Shown: positions 10,746 to 18,719, numbered from the stretch's first letter. The stretch is DNA of 40,531 nt from an uncultured Bacteroidales bacterium (GCA_947165345.1 CAMVAA010000004.1:1-40531), one strand, 5' to 3'. Program-made: numbers and translations. The notes: generated by a model not told the origin, from the letters alone.

Positions 10746-10752
10746 CGTCGTA
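10746..10752 (+). promoter_or_regulatory. Possible ECF-type -10 box (CGTC) upstream of the first sigma gene
   Basis: CGTCGTA lies 10 bases before the ATG of the sigma gene and is followed by TATATAG. It resembles the CGTCTA box in front of the second ECF gene (21940-21945) and the CGTC -10 consensus of ECF promoters. The expected GAAAC-like -35 is poor here (TAAGA near 10725). Suggests autoregulation, inferred. Confidence 0.4.
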
Positions 10753-10762
10753 TATATAGTGT

Positions 10763-11260
10763 ATGGGCAGACCAGTCAAGAAAAGCTACGCCGACTACGA
10801 GGCATTTATGTTGCGGCACCGCACCACGGTGTGGCGTACCTGCAGCCGCTTTGCCCACAACGACAAGGAGCGCGCCCGCGACCTTGTGCAGGAGGTCTAT
10901 CTGGCCCTCTGGCTCCGTTTCGACCAGCTCGGGGCCGGAGCCAACCAATGGCAGCAGCGGGTCTGGGCCTGGCGCACCACGCGGTCGGTGCTGGTCGACC
11001 TCTACCGCAAGCACGAGCCTGATACTGTGCCGCTCGACGCCATCCGCGACCTGCCCGACCTCCCGGCCTCGGCCGAGATGGCCGAACTCGTCGACGACCT
11101 GATGGCCCGGCTCGGCGACGAGGAGCGCCGTCTGCTGCAAATGCGCCTCGACGGCTACGACGCAGTCGAGATGGCGCAAGCGCTGGGTATCGAGCGCAAC
11201 GCTGTGTATCAACGTGTAAACCGAATCATTAAAAAACTGAGGAAAGAATATGGAAGATGA
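10763..11260 (+). CDS. ECF-family RNA polymerase sigma factor
   Basis: A 165-residue protein. Region 2 (about 10-75) has RHRTTVWRTCSRFAHNDKERARDLVQEVYLALWLRF, the core-binding and -10-recognition helices. Region 4 (about 108-162) has LGDEERRLLQMRLDGYDAVEMAQALGIERNAVYQRVNR, a helix-turn-helix for -35 recognition. No region 1 or 3 is present, as expected for ECF factors. It leads an operon with two small membrane proteins and a secreted BspA-like protein, all overlapping or closely spaced, so it probably controls them. Its signal is unknown. Confidence 0.9.
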   Translation: MGRPVKKSYADYEAFMLRHRTTVWRTCSRFAHNDKERARDLVQEVYLALWLRFDQLGAGANQWQQRVWAWRTTRSVLVDLYRKHEPDTVPLDAIRDLPDLPASAEMAELVDDLMARLGDEERRLLQMRLDGYDAVEMAQALGIERNAVYQRVNRIIKKLRKEYGR

Positions 11261-11495
11261 CATGAAGCGACAGTTGGATGCCATAATCGACGGCTACGAC
11301 GAGTGGTTCGAGCGCCGCCGGCGCCGTCGGACCAATGTCTTGCGGTCGGCAACCCGGATAGTGGCGGTGGCGCTCTGCGTCGGTTCGGCGGCATGGCTTA
11401 TGCCGCAGCGCAGCGACACATATGTGACCGGTAGCCTCAGCTGCTGCACCGCCGAAGCCTGCAATTATGTCAATGTTACGTTGGCAAGCCTATGA
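11250..11495 (+). CDS. Small single-pass membrane protein, possible anti-sigma partner
   Basis: An 81-residue protein that I do not recognise. It has about 30 cytoplasmic residues rich in acid then arginine (YDEWFERRRRRR), one transmembrane helix (about 33-50, RIVAVALCVGSAAWLM) and a short cysteine-containing outer segment (SCCTAEAC). Its ATG overlaps the sigma gene; a second ATG at 11262 just after the sigma stop is equally plausible. The position directly after an ECF gene and the N-in single-pass topology suggest an anti-sigma or sensor role, but the cytoplasmic part is much shorter than known anti-sigma domains. Confidence 0.6.
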   Translation: MEDDMKRQLDAIIDGYDEWFERRRRRRTNVLRSATRIVAVALCVGSAAWLMPQRSDTYVTGSLSCCTAEACNYVNVTLASL

Positions 11496-11962
11496 AAAAG
11501 TGGATTATAACCTTTGTGCTTTTGACGGCATTTGGGGTGGGGGGAGTCGCTGTGTGGCGCTACGTGCTCCCGTTGCGTCAGGTCGGCGACCTCTACCGCC
11601 GCTATGAGCATGCCGACGGCATCGCCGCCAGCTATATACACAACTTCCCCGTCAACGACACCCTGCTGCTCGATGTCACCCTGCTCGAGGCCACCACCGA
11701 CAGCGCCTTCCGGCGGCTGCTGGATGATCTCGCCATCCCTGAAAATGTGCAGACTGTCTATGATAATAATGAAGAGCGCGTTTTCTACAAAACGATTGCC
11801 CAAGGCGAGAATCCGAAAGCTGGGCACGACCCTGCGCAGGCTGACCTCGTCGCCGTCTCCATTCTCAGTCGCACAGCCACGGTGTTCCATGTCGCCAGTG
11901 TCGGCCAGCTGCAGGCAGTGTTGCGACATAACTACGATAAATCAACAGAATCTATAGAATAA
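11492..11962 (+). CDS. Membrane-anchored protein of unknown function
   Basis: A 156-residue protein that I do not recognise. An N-terminal membrane helix or uncleaved signal (MKKWIITFVLLTAFGVGGVAVWRYVL) is followed by about 130 residues predicted to lie in the periplasm, with a run of alternating hydrophobic and acidic stretches (DTLLLDVTLLEATTDSAF, DLVAVSILSRTATVF). It overlaps the preceding gene by ATGA, so it is translationally coupled to the sigma operon. A role in sensing or in handling the downstream secreted protein is a guess. Confidence 0.6.
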   Translation: MKKWIITFVLLTAFGVGGVAVWRYVLPLRQVGDLYRRYEHADGIAASYIHNFPVNDTLLLDVTLLEATTDSAFRRLLDDLAIPENVQTVYDNNEERVFYKTIAQGENPKAGHDPAQADLVAVSILSRTATVFHVASVGQLQAVLRHNYDKSTESIE

Positions 11963-11979
11963 AAAAACAATCAACAACA

Positions 11980-13230
11980 ATGAAAGACACAAAAGTATTC
12001 GCAATCCTATTGGTGATTTGCCTTACTGCGGCTCCGAAGCTGGCGGCGGCTTACGATTTCAGTTCCGTGTGCAGCACGGGACAGACACTCTACTACAACT
12101 ACGGCGGTGGGGTGAACGGTGTGACTGTCACCTATCCCGGCACCACTGCCGATTCGCCATGGAACGGTTACACAAGACCTACAGGCACGCTGATTATCCC
12201 CTCTACCGTCGTCCACGACGGGGTGACGTACAATGTTGTCGCCATCGGGGACTACGCCTTCTACAACTGCAGTTCCATTACTATGCTGACCATACCGAAC
12301 ACGGTGACCCAGATAGGGCAGGAATCGTTCTATCAGTGCCAGGGGATAGTGTGGCTGACGTTGCCCGACAGCCTGCTGCTCATGGGCAGCAAGGCCTTCT
12401 TGCGCTGCACGAGCCTGCTGTCGGTCACACTGCCCAATAGCTTGATTGCAGTGCCCAACGAGGCTTTCGAATATTGCAGTGCCATTACCTCGCTGACAGT
12501 GGGCAGCGGTGTGGCCTCGTTCGGCAGTCACGCATTCCATGGATGCACAAGTCTCACCTCCATCACATGCTATCGAAGCGTCGCTCCCGCGCTGGGCAGC
12601 TATGCAATGCCAATGCAGGTTAACCCCTCGTCGGTGGTGGTAACTGTTCCTTGCGGCAGTATGGCATCCTATCAGGCAGCGTGGAGCACCTTCAGCAACA
12701 TCGTAGAGATGGATGGCGCATCGTTCTCGGCCACCTCATCCGATGACAATATCGGGGTTGTGAATATCCTTACGCAGCCTACGTGTGCCGCCCCGGTGGC
12801 GGTGGTCGAGGCTGTGGCGGGAGCCGGTTACCGTTTCGACCATTGGAGCGACGGAAACACCCTCAACCCACGGACGGTGACGGTTGCAACGGACACTTCG
12901 CTGGTGGCGTTCTTTGTGCAGGACGAGCAGCGCGACACAGTGTATGTCCACGACACCGTGTATGTTCATGATACCGTGTACGTCCACGACACTGTCATTG
13001 TCGGCGTCGAAAGCGTGGACGCTCTGGATGCGAAAATATACTCCTCCAATGGGCAGATTATTGTCGACGGGGCTGCCCGGAACGAGGTGACGCTGTTCGA
13101 CATGAGCGGCCGTCCGCTTGCCACCCGGCAGCAGGAACAGGGGGCGGTGCGCTTCGATGTTCCCTGCACGGGCGCCTACCTTGTGAAGATAGGCCGCCAT
13201 GCAGCCCGGAAGGTGGTGGCAGTCCGGTAA
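11980..13230 (+). CDS. Secreted BspA-like leucine-rich-repeat protein with T9SS type A sorting domain
   Basis: A 416-residue protein. Signal peptide about 1-24. Residues 75-200 form LRR_5 (BspA) repeats of the pattern AF..C.S...L.LP.....I...AF..C, seen at YAFYNCSSI, SFYQCQGI, AFLRCTSL, AFEYCSAI and AFHGCTSL. A segment at about 265-315 (AGAGYRFDHWSDGNTLNPRTV) resembles the InlB/List-Bact repeat. A linker of near-identical DTVYVHD units (about 317-340, 21-base repeats) precedes a C-terminal domain (about 346-416) with TLFDMSGRPL and TGAYLVKI, the pattern of type A T9SS sorting domains. It is probably exported through T9SS and displayed on the surface. Last gene of the ECF operon, followed by a strong terminator. 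Confidence 0.85.
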   Translation: MKDTKVFAILLVICLTAAPKLAAAYDFSSVCSTGQTLYYNYGGGVNGVTVTYPGTTADSPWNGYTRPTGTLIIPSTVVHDGVTYNVVAIGDYAFYNCSSITMLTIPNTVTQIGQESFYQCQGIVWLTLPDSLLLMGSKAFLRCTSLLSVTLPNSLIAVPNEAFEYCSAITSLTVGSGVASFGSHAFHGCTSLTSITCYRSVAPALGSYAMPMQVNPSSVVVTVPCGSMASYQAAWSTFSNIVEMDGASFSATSSDDNIGVVNILTQPTCAAPVAVVEAVAGAGYRFDHWSDGNTLNPRTVTVATDTSLVAFFVQDEQRDTVYVHDTVYVHDTVYVHDTVIVGVESVDALDAKIYSSNGQIIVDGAARNEVTLFDMSGRPLATRQQEQGAVRFDVPCTGAYLVKIGRHAARKVVAVR

Positions 13231-13245
13231 GGGTATGCCCTACGC

Positions 13246-13289
13246 AAAAAAGCAGAAGCCGCTCATTCGAGCGGCTTCTGCTTTTTTTT
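13246..13289 (+). terminator. Strong bidirectional terminator after the BspA-like gene
   Basis: A-run plus stem GCAGAAGCCGCTC / GAGCGGCTTCTGC around ATTC, then eight T. Works as an intrinsic terminator on the plus strand and, by symmetry, on the minus strand. Confidence 0.93.
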
Positions 13290-13319
13290 CTGTCTTGTTG
13301 GACCATGCGGTCCGGCGAC

Positions 13320-13432
13320 ACACCCTCCTGCCCTGCGTAATCATAACCTCCTGCCCTGCGGGCAGAGATCTATAAATCTATTTAGATTTTATAGATTTAT
13401 GGATTACGCGAGCGGAGCGAGCGGGAGGGTGT
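13320..13432 (+). repeat. Nested inverted-repeat element
   Basis: Three sets of matching arms nest inside one another: ACACCCTC (13320-13327) with GAGGGTGT (13425-13432); GCGTAATC (13335-13342) with GATTACGC (13402-13409); and ATAAATCTAT (13372-13381) with ATAGATTTAT (13391-13400). A 14-base direct repeat CCTCCTGCCCTGCG occurs at 13324-13337 and 13347-13360. The right end runs into TTTTT. It could be a folded RNA, a degenerate miniature mobile element, or an extra terminator. Confidence 0.6.
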
Positions 13433-13447
13433 TTTTGCGATTACGTG

Positions 13448-13562
13448 GGCGGGGGGGGTAGGTGGGGGTATTGGGGTGGGGGGATTGGGGAGGAGGTATT
13501 AGGGTGGGGGGATTGGGGAGGGGGTATTATAGGGTGGGGGATTGGGGTGGGCTTATGGGGGT
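13448..13562 (+). repeat. G-rich tandem repeat, period about 14
   Basis: Units alternate between ATTGGGGTGGGGGG and ATTGGGGAGGAGGT forms (twice the 7-base period seen elsewhere). G runs of 4-8 at regular spacing could form G-quadruplexes on the plus strand. Confidence 0.75.
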
Positions 13563-13565
13563 GAG

Positions 13566-13609
13566 AAAAAAGGCAGAGCCGCTCTGGTGAAGGGCGGCTC
13601 TGCTTTTTT
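13566..13609 (-). terminator. Terminator of gcvH (bidirectional)
   Basis: Stem AGGCAGAGCCGC / GCGGCTCTGC, with A-run on the left and TTTTTT on the right. It lies 20 bases past the gcvH stop on the minus strand and resembles the terminator at 13246. Confidence 0.88.
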
Positions 13610-13629
13610 GTGATGTTTGTCGTTAGTGC

Positions 13630-14007
13630 TTAGGCACCGATTTTGGCGGTGTAGGCGGCGGCGTCCAGAAGGGCGTTGATGTCGGCCATGTTCTCGGGTT
13701 TGATCTTGATGATCCAGCCGGCGCCGTAGGGGTCGTTGTTGATGGCGCTGGCGTCTTCGAGGGCGGTGTTGAACTCGACCACCTCGCCTTTGACGGGCAT
13801 GAGGAGGTCGGCCACCGTCTTCACAGCCTCGACACTGCCGAAAGCCTCGCCGGCCTCGACGGTGTCACCTTCGCAAGTGACGTCCACAAAGACAATGTCG
13901 CCAAGCTCGTGCTGAGCATAGTCGGTAATGCCTACGAAAGCAAATTCGCCTTCTACACGCACCCATTCGTCGTCCTGGGTGTACTTCAGATTTGCAGGAA
14001 TGTTCAT
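13630..14007 (-). CDS. gcvH: Glycine cleavage system H protein
   Basis: The lipoyl-carrying shuttle of the glycine cleavage complex, which moves the aminomethyl group between the P, T and L proteins. The length of 125 residues is standard. It starts [20 protein letters not shown]; the lipoyl lysine is Lys63 in [25 protein letters not shown]-like [13 protein letters not shown] follows as usual. It is monocistronic, divergent from rho, with its own promoter and terminator. No gcvP or gcvT is nearby. Confidence 0.97.
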   Translation of the reverse strand: MNIPANLKYTQDDEWVRVEGEFAFVGITDYAQHELGDIVFVDVTCEGDTVEAGEAFGSVEAVKTVADLLMPVKGEVVEFNTALEDASAINNDPYGAGWIIKIKPENMADINALLDAAAYTAKIGA

Positions 14008-14052
14008 GTTTCTATGATGTTAAATGTTATTATACATTGTGATTTAACTCTG

Positions 14053-14060
14053 CAAAGATA
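14053..14060 (-). promoter_or_regulatory. -7 box of the gcvH promoter
   Basis: On the minus strand TATCTTTG followed by C, the Bacteroidota -7 consensus, about 46 bases before the gcvH ATG. The upstream DNA is A/T-rich, with no clear TTTG at 19 bases. Confidence 0.7.
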
Positions 14061-14111
14061 CAACTTTTTTTTTATTTGGTACTTTTTTTTCATCATATCC
14101 TGAAAAATGTG

Positions 14112-14119
14112 TATCTTTG
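14112..14119 (+). promoter_or_regulatory. -7 box of the rho promoter
   Basis: TATCTTTG followed by C, about 100 bases before the rho ATG. The -33 region is only T-rich. The resulting leader of about 95 bases is long for this window and could hold the rho autoregulatory site known in other bacteria; I see no specific structure beyond a GTTAACAC palindromic stretch near 14170. Confidence 0.7.
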
Positions 14120-14219
14120 CAATGTCAAACAAGAGAGCTTGGTTAGGGTAAAATCGCTGATAATGCGGTGTTAACACAACTTTATGATGATCCCGTCAGG
14201 TCTCTCGCCATTATAAAAT

Positions 14220-16232
14220 ATGTATAATAAATCGGAATTAGAGAACAAAGCCCATATAGAGCTAATAGGCATAGCGGAACAGATGGGCATTCAGCGCGCC
14301 AAGCGCCTCGATCAGCAAGAACTTATTTACAGTATTCTGGACCACCAGGCCTCCAACCCGACCGCCAGCGATGCGGCGGCAGAGGGGGACGAGAACCTGC
14401 ACCGTCGCCGTCAGCACCTGAAGCCTCAGCTCCTTGCGGAGTCTTCCATGAAAAACCCTGAGGTACACAAGCGTGCCGATCATCGTGCCGACAAACCTGC
14501 CAAGACCCTCTTGGACAATCCCGTCTTCAGCAGTCCGGCGCCCGAGCCTGATATCAACATTGCGGCCCTCGAGATGCCGGTTGTGCCGTCGGTGCCCCAG
14601 ATACTCAGTCCGGAAGGCCGTTTCCTTATGCGGCAGGACCGTCCCGAGAAGGTCTCGGAGCCGGCGCCGGCACCGGCTTCCGTAGCCCCCGCTGCCTCGG
14701 CAGCCGCTCCCGAGCAGCCGGCGAAGCGCAAGCGCGGCCGTCCCAAGAAGAACGCGCAGGCCCCCCAGGCTGCTGCACCCCAGGCCACGGCGGAGGCTGG
14801 AGAGGCCGCCCTCTACGGACCGAAGAACAACGGTAACGCGGAGGAGAAGGCGCAGCCCGTGCCCGCCGCCGCGGAGGCGGCCGGAGTGACAAACGCCGCC
14901 GCACAGGACGCATCCAACGATGCCGCCCCGGCCCCCAAGCGCCGCGGACGGAGAAAGAAGAACGCAGAACAGACTGTGGCCGAGCCGACTGCTGCCACGT
15001 CGCAGGACGGCGCGAAGGAGCAGCAGACAGAGGCGGAGCAGCAGCCGACGCGTGCCGAGTCTGACGCCGCTGTGGCGCAGCAGACGGGGAAGAAGAAGAC
15101 CTATGCCTTCGAGCAGGAGGGTGTCATCGAGGCCGAGGGTGTCCTCGAGATGGTCCCCGACGGCTATGGATTCCTCCGCTCGTCGGACTACAACTACCTT
15201 TCGTCGCCCGACGACATATATATCAGCCCGCAGCAGATACGCAACTATGGCCTCAAGACCGGCGACACGATCCGCGGCCGAGTGCGCCCGCCGCACGAGG
15301 GCGACAAGTTTTTCCCGATGGTGAAGTTCATAGAGATCAACGGTCTGGCGCCCGACCGCATACGCGACCGCATCCCGTTCGAGAGCATGACGCCGCTCTT
15401 CCCCAACGAGAAGTTCCGCCTTACGGGTCATCCGCAGGAGACCATGTCCACCCGCATCATAGACTTGTTCACCCCCATCGGAAAGGGCCAGCGTGGCCTC
15501 ATCGTGGCCCAGCCCAAGACCGGTAAGACGACGCTGCTCAAAGAGATCGCCAATGCCATCAGCTACAACCATCCCGAGGTGTACCTCATGGTGCTCCTCA
15601 TCGACGAGCGCCCCGAGGAGGTGACCGACATGCAGCGTTCCGTCAAGGCGGAGGTGATAGCCTCGACGTTCGACGAGCCGGCCGACCGCCATGTCCGAAT
15701 CGCCAATATCGTCCTCGAGAAGGCCAAGCGCCTCACCGAGTGCGGCCACGATGTCGTCATAGTCCTCGACTCGATCACCCGTCTGGCCAGGGCCTACAAC
15801 ACGGTGCAGCCAGCCAGCGGCAAGGTCCTCTCGGGCGGTGTGGAGGCCAACGCGCTGCAGAAGCCCAAGCGCTTCTTCGGTGCGGCCCGCAACATAGAGG
15901 GAGGCGGCTCGCTGACCATCATCGCCACGGCCCTTACGGACACGGGTTCGAAGATGGACGACGTCATCTTCGAGGAGTTCAAGGGCACCGGCAACATGGA
16001 GCTGCAGCTCGACCGCAGACTGGCGAACAAGCGTATCTATCCCGCCATCGACCTGACCGCGTCGTCCACGCGTCGCGACGACCTGCTTGTGGCGCCGGAC
16101 ATCCTGGCGCGCAGCGTGATACTGCGCAACCACCTCACCGACCTCACGCCGCAGGAGGCCATGGAGTTTCTGCAGAACGCCATGCGCAACACGCGCACCA
16201 ACCAGGAGTTCCTCTACACGATGGACAAGTGA
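14220..16232 (+). CDS. rho: Transcription termination factor Rho with long disordered insert
   Basis: A hexameric RNA helicase that ends transcription. The length is 670 residues, against about 420 in E. coli. Residues 1-45 are the Rho N-terminal helical domain ([27 protein letters not shown]). Residues about 48-290 are a low-complexity insert rich in Ala, Pro, Glu and Gln, with two basic AT-hook-like motifs (KRKRGRPKK near 175 and KRRGRRKK near 243). The RNA-binding cold-shock fold follows ([22 protein letters not shown]). The ATPase has Walker A with Lys436 (QPKTGKTT), the Walker B stretch [16 protein letters not shown], and the Q-loop region. Long inserts are typical of Bacteroidota Rho and are reported to drive condensate formation in gut Bacteroides. 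Confidence 0.96.
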   Translation: MYNKSELENKAHIELIGIAEQMGIQRAKRLDQQELIYSILDHQASNPTASDAAAEGDENLHRRRQHLKPQLLAESSMKNPEVHKRADHRADKPAKTLLDNPVFSSPAPEPDINIAALEMPVVPSVPQILSPEGRFLMRQDRPEKVSEPAPAPASVAPAASAAAPEQPAKRKRGRPKKNAQAPQAAAPQATAEAGEAALYGPKNNGNAEEKAQPVPAAAEAAGVTNAAAQDASNDAAPAPKRRGRRKKNAEQTVAEPTAATSQDGAKEQQTEAEQQPTRAESDAAVAQQTGKKKTYAFEQEGVIEAEGVLEMVPDGYGFLRSSDYNYLSSPDDIYISPQQIRNYGLKTGDTIRGRVRPPHEGDKFFPMVKFIEINGLAPDRIRDRIPFESMTPLFPNEKFRLTGHPQETMSTRIIDLFTPIGKGQRGLIVAQPKTGKTTLLKEIANAISYNHPEVYLMVLLIDERPEEVTDMQRSVKAEVIASTFDEPADRHVRIANIVLEKAKRLTECGHDVVIVLDSITRLARAYNTVQPASGKVLSGGVEANALQKPKRFFGAARNIEGGGSLTIIATALTDTGSKMDDVIFEEFKGTGNMELQLDRRLANKRIYPAIDLTASSTRRDDLLVAPDILARSVILRNHLTDLTPQEAMEFLQNAMRNTRTNQEFLYTMDK

Positions 16233-16256
16233 TATATACGGTGCAGACCGTAAAAT

Positions 16257-16297
16257 AAGAGAGGGGCGCAGAGTGCTGCGCCCCTCTCTTGGTTTTT
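16257..16297 (+). terminator. Intrinsic terminator after rho
   Basis: A 15-bp perfect stem AAGAGAGGGGCGCAG / CTGCGCCCCTCTCTT with an AGTG loop, then GGTTTTT. Lies between the convergent rho and DUF6266 genes. Confidence 0.92.
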
Positions 16298-16308
16298 GGG
16301 TGGTGAGG

Positions 16309-16986
16309 TCAGATGATGCTCACGGAGCCCAGGTAGGAGGTTTTCGAGGTCTCGCCGGCGGAGTTCACCACCATGCCTTCGCTGGTGCTGTCGAGGACGG
16401 ACTGAGTGAAGCCGTAGACGTGGACGTCCATGCCGCTCCAGTCAGATGGCACCGTCACCGAGGCCATGCTGCTGCTGCGGGTGAAGGGAGAGGAGAGGAT
16501 TGCCAGCTCCATGTCGGGCTGGTAGACGACGATGTAGACCTTGTCGTCGTCGCGAGCGCCGGGCAGGTCGCTGTTGTCCGTCATGGGCACGTTGACCGTC
16601 AGTGCCTCGGTTGCCTTGGCCTGTCCGAGGCCGGCCTGTGGCAGTGTGCCTTCGGAGAGCTGCAGGGTGGTGATGTCGACGGTGACCTCCGAGGGGGTGC
16701 TACCGCCCACCTTGTCGAAGTTGCGCATCACGAACATGCTCAGTCCGGTCTGCAGAGGGGCCATGTGCTTCATGAAGCCGATGTTCACGGCCACCTTGAA
16801 CACGCTGCCGAGCTTGCCGAGGAGGCTGAACTTTTTGCGCTGCACCATCTGGCGCACGGTGCGTGGGTTCTTCACTCTCGAGTTGTAGGCCCGGTAGAAC
16901 TGGAAGCCGTCGATAACATATCCCACGGAGGGACCGAGTTTGCCTACTTGGTGGCCCATGAAGCCGCCGTTAGTGTTTGTTGCCAT
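16309..16986 (-). CDS. DUF6266-family protein
   Basis: A 225-residue protein. The N-terminal third (GGFMGHQVGKLGPSVGYVIDG, then NPRTVRQMVQRKKFSLLGKL) matches the pattern of DUF6266 proteins common in Bacteroidota: a G-x-x-G-K-x-G-x-x-V-G start, then N-P-x-T-x-x-Q-x-x-Q-R-x-K-F. The rest is beta-rich with no signal peptide. The function of the family is unknown to me; members often occur in multiple copies near mobile or variable regions. The stop lies close to the rho terminator; the gap of 127 bases to the HTH gene contains no gene. Confidence 0.7.
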   Translation of the reverse strand: MATNTNGGFMGHQVGKLGPSVGYVIDGFQFYRAYNSRVKNPRTVRQMVQRKKFSLLGKLGSVFKVAVNIGFMKHMAPLQTGLSMFVMRNFDKVGGSTPSEVTVDITTLQLSEGTLPQAGLGQAKATEALTVNVPMTDNSDLPGARDDDKVYIVVYQPDMELAILSSPFTRSSSMASVTVPSDWSGMDVHVYGFTQSVLDSTSEGMVVNSAGETSKTSYLGSVSII

Positions 16987-17113
16987 TTTTGATTCCTTTC
17001 TTTAATTTAATGGTTAGAAAAATGATTTAACTGTTGTCATCGTCGCGACCGTTGACACCAACCAATATAAGGCCGTTTTCGCGGAATGACTTTTTCTTGC
17101 CGCTTGTTGCCGC

Positions 17114-17605
17114 CTATTGCTGTTTGATGCCGCCTATTGCCGCGAGGGCCGTCTTGTCGGCGTAGCCGTCCTCGTTGCGGAAATTGGAGCGCAGCAGTGT
17201 GTCGACCTCGCCGCGGTCGAAGTAGAGCTTGCGGCCGAGGGAGTGCGGGTGGAGGTACCCTTTGCGTGACCAGTAGCGGACGGTGCGGGGGCTTATGTGC
17301 AGCATGCGGCAGAGGTCGGTGGTGTCGACCCATTCAGCAGGCGGTGTTGGCGGGGCGGCCTTGTAAGCCCCTTTCTTGGGGCGCTCCACGGACAGGACGG
17401 AGGCGTCGCGGGTGTCGGGGTATTCGCGGCGCATCAGCTCCACGACCTCGCGGTCGCTCATGGAGCGTCCCCGACTGATGCTGACGCTGAAATTGTCCAC
17501 CAGGCCGTCGGGCCTGACATAGAACACGTAGAGCAGGCTGGCCTCGGCCTCGTAGTCCAGATCCAGCGCATGCAGGATGTCTTCCAGTTCGTCTTTGGTA
17601 ATCAT
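17114..17605 (-). CDS. Helix-turn-helix DNA-binding protein (MerR/excisionase-like)
   Basis: A 163-residue protein from the ATG at 17605, chosen because AGGAG lies 8-12 bases upstream; a longer frame reaching 17791 crosses the promoter and is rejected. The N-terminal half (MITKDELEDILHALDLDYEAE, VFYVRPDGLVDNFSVSISRG) is unrecognised. Residues about 95-145 (WVDTTDLCRMLHISPRTVRYW, then GYLHPHSLGRKLYFDRGEVDTLL) form the winged HTH seen in Bacteroidota excisionase-like and element-borne regulators. Probably a transcriptional regulator or a relic of a mobile element. A 13-base direct repeat of TGCCGCCTATTGC flanks its stop. Confidence 0.75.
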   Translation of the reverse strand: MITKDELEDILHALDLDYEAEASLLYVFYVRPDGLVDNFSVSISRGRSMSDREVVELMRREYPDTRDASVLSVERPKKGAYKAAPPTPPAEWVDTTDLCRMLHISPRTVRYWSRKGYLHPHSLGRKLYFDRGEVDTLLRSNFRNEDGYADKTALAAIGGIKQQ

Positions 17606-17676
17606 TGTATGTCTCCTTTCATTCATTGTTTGGGTTGAACTTGATGTTTGATGACGTGTTTGATTGCAATCGGCTG

Positions 17677-17684
17677 CAAAAGTA
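17677..17684 (-). promoter_or_regulatory. -7 box of the HTH gene promoter
   Basis: TACTTTTG followed by C on the minus strand fits TAnnTTTG; it lies 72 bases upstream of the ATG at 17605. The -33 element is not clear. Confidence 0.55.
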
Positions 17685-17809
17685 GGCACAGGTAGGCGGC
17701 GACGAACTGGGAAACGTGGAGCGCCCGGTGAGCGCCCGAGGCGGGACCGAGGAGGATACGGCCGCTGCACGGGATTGCACGGGCTCTGCATATTCGGTGC
17801 ATATTATTA

Positions 17810-17841
17810 CTTGCAGAATCCAAAATAAGTGCTTACCTTTG
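17810..17841 (+). promoter_or_regulatory. Promoter of the unknown gene at 17867
   Basis: CTTG (17810-17813), 20 bases, then TACCTTTG (17834-17841) followed by C. Divergent from the HTH-gene promoter, with about 125 bases between the two -7 boxes, so the HTH protein could control both. Confidence 0.65.
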
Positions 17842-17866
17842 CCACATCAAACACGCAGTGGGAAAT

Positions 17867-18619
17867 ATGGCGGAAACGGCTGATATACAGCCGAGTGTTG
17901 GCTTCCAAGGCATATTGACGGAAGCCGATGTGGCCGCCGTGCGCCGCCGTCTAGCCGAGATGCGCATGACTCCCGAACGCCAGGTCGGCTACTGGTTAGA
18001 GCTGTGGCGGCGGTGGCCCGAGGCGGAATGCGGGGAGCTGTGTCTGGCGGAGGCGGAGCGGCTGATGGCGCTGCTGCGCCGCGAGAGAGAGGTGCGGGAC
18101 GCCCTCGGGAGCGTGGGAGAGGAGGCCCGCGAGGCCGTGCCCGCGGCGGGCAGCCTTGCGGAGCGCCACTTCGTGTGGCTCGGCGGCGAGAGCGGCGTCA
18201 GAGCGGAGCACCTGCGCGACGGCATAGCGCGGCTGTCCGCCGCGGGTCTCATAGACGCCGACCGCGAGCAGCAGGAAGCCCTGCGGCGCGGTCTGGGCCT
18301 GTGGGTCAACGACACGGAGCGCCACAGCGCGGCGCCGTGGGTGCGGTGGCTGGGACCGGTGGACATGCTGTGGCTGCTGGTGGAGGGGCTGTGGCAGATG
18401 GGGTTGGTCACCTGTGCGGGAGGGCGGCAGCAGAAGTGGCGCACCGCCCTCGGCGTCTTCCTGCGACCCGACGGCCGACGCCTCGGTGCCAACCTGCGCA
18501 ACTCGCGCTGCACCAACGCCGAGAAGAAGGCGGTGATGCGCGACTGCCTGTTCGGTGAGCTGCAGTTCATCAGCCGGCGTCCGTGTGCGCTCATGGCCGG
18601 GGAGAGCGAAAAAACATGA
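17867..18619 (+). CDS. Protein of unknown function in an accessory pocket
   Basis: A 250-residue protein that I do not recognise. No signal peptide or membrane segment; Arg- and Glu-rich helices dominate residues 10-150. The C-terminal third has conserved-looking aromatic blocks (WVRWLGPVDMLWLLVEGLWQMGLV, then WRTALGVFLRPDGRRLGANLR). The second block loosely recalls the C-terminal region of some element-borne Bacteroides regulators (RteC-like), but the match is too weak to name it. I prefer the ATG at 17867 over the GTG at 17858. It is divergent from the HTH gene and has its own promoter. Confidence 0.6.
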   Translation: MAETADIQPSVGFQGILTEADVAAVRRRLAEMRMTPERQVGYWLELWRRWPEAECGELCLAEAERLMALLRREREVRDALGSVGEEAREAVPAAGSLAERHFVWLGGESGVRAEHLRDGIARLSAAGLIDADREQQEALRRGLGLWVNDTERHSAAPWVRWLGPVDMLWLLVEGLWQMGLVTCAGGRQQKWRTALGVFLRPDGRRLGANLRNSRCTNAEKKAVMRDCLFGELQFISRRPCALMAGESEKT

Positions 18620-18626
18620 GGGTGGG

Positions 18627-18658
18627 TTTGGTCAGTTCGCGTCTTTTGTGTAAATTTG
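18627..18658 (+). promoter_or_regulatory. Promoter of the threonine aldolase operon
   Basis: TTTG (18627-18630), 20 bases, then TAAATTTG (18651-18658) followed by C. Gives a leader of about 55 bases before the ATG at 18720. Confidence 0.75.
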
Positions 18659-18719
18659 CAACATGGCAGAGAAGGCTCTGCTGTGTGTAACATGTTGTAA
18701 AAGAAACAATTCTCGATAA

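Larger units (their letters stand above)
13290..13629. other. Intergenic region of about 340 bases with structured and G-rich repeats, no gene
   Basis: Between the two convergent terminators lie a nested inverted-repeat element (13320-13432) and a G-rich 14-bp-period array (13448-13562). I see no start codon with a coding-like frame. Confidence 0.7.

Noticed and set aside
17867-18619. Assignment as RteC-type element regulator
   Set aside because: Only a loose similarity in one C-terminal block; not enough to name it.
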